Shown here: in pieces, positions 61,802-64,000 of the stretch
How positions within the stretch are numbered: position 1 is the stretch's first letter
Layout of the letters: the number at the start of each line of letters is the position of its first letter
DNA from: an uncultured Algibacter sp.
Lineage (GTDB): Bacteria > Bacteroidota > Bacteroidia > Flavobacteriales > Flavobacteriaceae
Length of the DNA: 64,000 nt
Assembly: GCA_947502405.1 (NCBI GenBank)
Contig: CANMZT010000005.1
Span: 1 to 64,000, forward strand
Direction: 5' to 3'
Program-made: the position numbers and the translations under genes
Notes under the pieces: model-generated
Database searches by the model: none
Told to the model about the DNA's origin: nothing
What the model saw: only the letters and a program-made list of their open reading frames with translations

Positions 61802-62698
61802 TTATTTCCTAGGGTGAAATTTTTCAACAACCTGAGTTAAATGGCTTTTATCTAAATGTACATAAATTTCAGTTGTTGTAATACTCTCATGTCCGAGCAT
61901 GAGTTGAATTGAGCGTAAATCAGCATTATTTTCTAGTAGGTGTGTAGCAAACGAATGTCTAAACGTATGCGGAGATATATTTTTCTTAAGGCCTATTTTT
62001 TCAGCAAGTTGTTTTATAATTGTAAAAATCATGGCGCGTGTTAGTTGTTTGCCGCGTCTATTTAAAAACAAGGTGTCTTCATGACCTGCTTGTATATTTA
62101 AATGAAGTCTTATTTGATTCCTATAAATATTAATGTATTTCTGGGTGACATCTATAATAGGTACAAAACGTTGTTTGTCACCTTTTCCAGTAACCTTAAT
62201 AAAACCTTCATCAAAAAACAAATCAGATATTTTAAGGTTTATAAGTTCACTCACTCGGAGTCCACATCCATAAAGAGTTTCTAGCATCGCTCTGTTGCGT
62301 TCGCCTTCTGGTTTACTTAAGTCTATGGCTTTAATTAAGGCGTCTATTTCTTCTTCCGAAAGCGTGTCTGGAAGCTTTCTGCCTATTTTTGGCGATTCTA
62401 TGAGTTCCAGAGGGTTGTCTGTTCTGTAGTCTTCAAATATCAGGTAGTTAAAAAAGCTTCTTAAGCCTGATATTAGTCTAGATTGAGATCTAGCATTCAC
62501 AATTTTAGCCGTTTCATAAATGAATTGCTGAATAGTTTCTGAAGCTATATGAATTGGCGACTTGTTAATATTGTTTTGTTCAAGAAACTTAATAAGTTTT
62601 TTTACATCGAGTGCATAATTCTCAATTGAGTTACCTGATAACCCACGCTCAATTTTTAAGTATAGCTGATAGTCTTTTAGTGCATTTTGCCATTTCAT
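61802..62698 (-). CDS. xerD: Tyrosine recombinase XerD
   Basis: Resolves chromosome dimers at dif with XerC near the division septum. It is 298 aa from the ATG at 62698 (MKWQNALKDYQ), exactly the usual length. An N-terminal SAM-like domain (residues 1-95) is followed by the catalytic domain with Arg in GLRVSELINLKI near 145, then HTFRHSFATHLLENNAD near 240 (His and Arg), a further GHESITTTEIYVHLD with the second His, and Tyr as nucleophile near 277. No phage or element genes adjoin it, so it is read as the housekeeping enzyme rather than a mobile integrase. Confidence 0.93.
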   Translation of the reverse strand: MKWQNALKDYQLYLKIERGLSGNSIENYALDVKKLIKFLEQNNINKSPIHIASETIQQFIYETAKIVNARSQSRLISGLRSFFNYLIFEDYRTDNPLELIESPKIGRKLPDTLSEEEIDALIKAIDLSKPEGERNRAMLETLYGCGLRVSELINLKISDLFFDEGFIKVTGKGDKQRFVPIIDVTQKYINIYRNQIRLHLNIQAGHEDTLFLNRRGKQLTRAMIFTIIKQLAEKIGLKKNISPHTFRHSFATHLLENNADLRSIQLMLGHESITTTEIYVHLDKSHLTQVVEKFHPRK

Positions 62699-62920
62699 GA
62701 TTGTAAAAATAACTAAATATCCATTGAAAAGATAAATTAACACCTACGTATTTATTCGTATTTTCACTAAAATTTGTTAATAACCAAAAATACAAACATC
62801 TAATAATCAGTATTTTAAAATATTTTGTTAATAAAATTGTTAATAACCTAGTTGGTTTTGTAGGATTTTCCAAAAAATTGAACTTAATTTGTGAATATCA
62901 AACTAAAAACATTTTAAATT

Positions 62921-63448
62921 ATGAAAAAATTATTTTTATTATCAATTATTGCAGTATTCGGAATTACAGGTCTAAATGCTCAAGGTGAAGGTGGGCAAAC
63001 TGCTGAGGGTAAAATTTTAATTGAAGCAAATACTGGAAATGCCATGATAGGTTCAACTGGTATAATGTTTTCTTCAAGTGATGGAGATTCTTCTTTTAAT
63101 CTTGGTCTAGATGGTGGTTATTTCATTATGGATGATTTAGCAATCAAAGCTGGTTTAGGTTATGGCTCTCAATCGCAAGGAGATTTTGACACTAATACAA
63201 TATCTTACCGTTTAGGTGGTAAGTACTATGTAAATAGTATGATTCCTGTAACTTTAGATTTAACAGGTGCTTCTATTAAAGATTTAGACGAGAACCCGCT
63301 ATGGTTAGGAATAGGAGCTGGTTATGCTTGGTTTTTAGGTGATAACGTTTCAATTGAACCGGGTATTCGTTATAATCATTCTTTAAATGAAGATTTTACT
63401 GACGAAGGTGTATTTCAAGTGAATATTGGTTTTGCACTATATTTCTAA
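62921..63448 (+). CDS. Outer-membrane beta-barrel protein (OmpA-like/PF13505)
   Basis: A 175-aa exported barrel with a signal peptide cleaved near residue 20 (GLNAQ). The mature part shows eight alternating strands, for example FNLGLDGGYFIMDDLAIKAGL, ISYRLGGKYYVNSM and VSIEPGIRYNHS, ending in FQVNIGFALYF with the terminal aromatic expected of barrel proteins. It fits the small eight-stranded OMP_b-brl family. The function is unknown; such barrels are structural or form small pores. It diverges from xerD and has its own terminator. Confidence 0.87.
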   Translation: MKKLFLLSIIAVFGITGLNAQGEGGQTAEGKILIEANTGNAMIGSTGIMFSSSDGDSSFNLGLDGGYFIMDDLAIKAGLGYGSQSQGDFDTNTISYRLGGKYYVNSMIPVTLDLTGASIKDLDENPLWLGIGAGYAWFLGDNVSIEPGIRYNHSLNEDFTDEGVFQVNIGFALYF

Positions 63449-63465
63449 ATAACAAAGAAAATCAT

Positions 63466-63498
63466 AAAAAAACCGAAGTATGATGCTTCGGTTTTTTT
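63466..63498 (+). terminator. Terminator after the beta-barrel gene
   Basis: A-run plus CCGAAG (63473-63478) pairs with CTTCGG (63486-63491) plus a run of seven T. It lies 29 bases before the aroQ start. Confidence 0.85.
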
Positions 63499-63526
63499 GT
63501 GCCCAATTTTTAAATATATTTACAGC

Positions 63527-63943
63527 ATGAAAAAACTAATTATCATCAACGGACCTAACCTTAATCTTTTAGGAAAAAGAGAGCCTAATATTTATGGTAG
63601 TTTAACCTTTACAGAGTTTCTGGATGAGGTGAAAGGAAAATATCCTAAAGTAGCAATTGATTATTTTCAATCTAACATTGAAGGCGAACTGATTGATAAA
63701 CTACAAGAGGTTGGTTTTAGTTATGATGGTATAATATTAAATGCTGCAGCATATACGCATACTTCTGTTGGTATTGGAGATGCGATAAAAGCTATTGAAA
63801 CACCTGTAATAGAAGTTCATATTTCAAATACATTTGGAAGAGAAGAATTCAGACATCAATCTTATATTTCTCCAAATGCAAAAGGTGTTATTCTTGGTTT
63901 TGGGTTGCAGAGTTATGAGTTGGCTATCCAGAGTTTTTTGTAG
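63527..63943 (+). CDS. aroQ: Type II 3-dehydroquinate dehydratase
   Basis: Third step of the shikimate pathway, converting 3-dehydroquinate to 3-dehydroshikimate in the cytosol. The ATG at 63527 (MKKLIIINGPNLN) gives 138 aa, a normal size; an upstream TTG at 63497 would overlap the terminator. Catalytic Tyr lies in REPNIYGS near residue 24, and His in NAAAYTHTSVGIGDAI near 82, with the C-terminal VEVHISNTFGREEFRHQS carrying the later conserved His and Arg. Type II enzymes form dodecamers. No other aro gene lies in the window. Confidence 0.95.
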   Translation: MKKLIIINGPNLNLLGKREPNIYGSLTFTEFLDEVKGKYPKVAIDYFQSNIEGELIDKLQEVGFSYDGIILNAAAYTHTSVGIGDAIKAIETPVIEVHISNTFGREEFRHQSYISPNAKGVILGFGLQSYELAIQSFL

Positions 63944-64000
63944 AAAAAGCAATATATAGTCTCAAAAAGAAAGTAATAGAAATTCTAACTAGAAATAATT

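Noticed and set aside
61802-62698. Tyrosine recombinase as sign of an integrated element
   Set aside because: The length of 298 aa and sequence blocks fit XerD, and no phage, conjugation or excision genes, or attachment-site duplication, were seen nearby.
1-64000. tRNA, rRNA, CRISPR array or complete insertion sequence
   Set aside because: I saw no cloverleaf-like tRNA segment, rRNA block, regular spaced direct repeats or transposase gene. A tRNAscan or IS search could still find a degenerate case.

Overview
The window is a stretch of chromosome from a low-GC member of the Bacteroidota, most likely a marine Flavobacteriaceae. The evidence is the type IX secretion (T9SS) sorting domains of both type A and type B, the DUF1800/DUF1501 pair, a TonB receptor with a carboxypeptidase-like regulatory domain, lipoproteins with acidic residues right after the lipobox cysteine, promoters of the Bacteroidota form (TTG, about 20 bases, TAnnTTTG), and the flavobacterial gene orders rlmD-DUF6452-DUF6048 and zapA-6S RNA-rny. 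No tRNA, rRNA, CRISPR array, prophage or complete insertion sequence was seen.

Layout. 0.1-3.9 kb (minus strand): an unknown 188-aa protein, a HAD phosphatase, a lipoprotein alpha-carbonic anhydrase, a TfoX-N protein and an acyltransferase-like membrane protein. 3.9-9.4 kb (plus): an AGCS amino-acid symporter, then a DUF4212/SSS symporter pair and acetyl-CoA synthetase, which together look like an acetate uptake and activation module. 9.6-10.3 kb: a self-contained unit of a three-helix membrane protein and two tiny, basic, Pro/Lys-rich paralogous peptides (42 and 39 aa). 10.3-15.7 kb: FAH-family enzyme, ABC exporter, DinB protein, Bcr/CflA efflux pump and a PagL-like lipid A deacylase. 15.8-19.2 kb: two tandem paralogous TPR-membrane-LuxR-type regulators. 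19.5-23.1 kb: a three-gene acyl-CoA carboxylase operon. 23.3-35 kb: YceI, NUDIX, T9SS cargo, M42 peptidase, a stand-alone RelA/SpoT synthetase, DUF4294, hemolysin III, and the DUF1800-DUF1501-T9SS operon. 35-49 kb: GNAT, DUF4268, ZIP transporter, methyltransferases, lipoproteins including an exported RidA relative, RlmD, an ECF sigma factor with its neighbours, a small-conductance channel and ornithine aminotransferase. 49-58.5 kb: envelope proteins, an Smr protein, cysteine desulfurase, the TonB receptor and an M23 peptidase. 58.5-64 kb: cell division and RNA functions (coiled-coil protein, ZapA, a probable 6S RNA, RNase Y), XerD, a beta-barrel protein and AroQ.

The most striking non-coding signal is a family of structured repeats of about 40-160 bases with seven copies in the window. 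Their closing stem and internal arms change sequence between copies but keep their pairing. The best candidate for an undescribed gene system is the three-gene unit at 9.6-10.3 kb. Three accessory-looking genes (188-aa unknown, RelA/SpoT synthetase, exported RidA) lie near palindromic boundary sequences that might reflect cassette-like acquisition; this last point is speculative.
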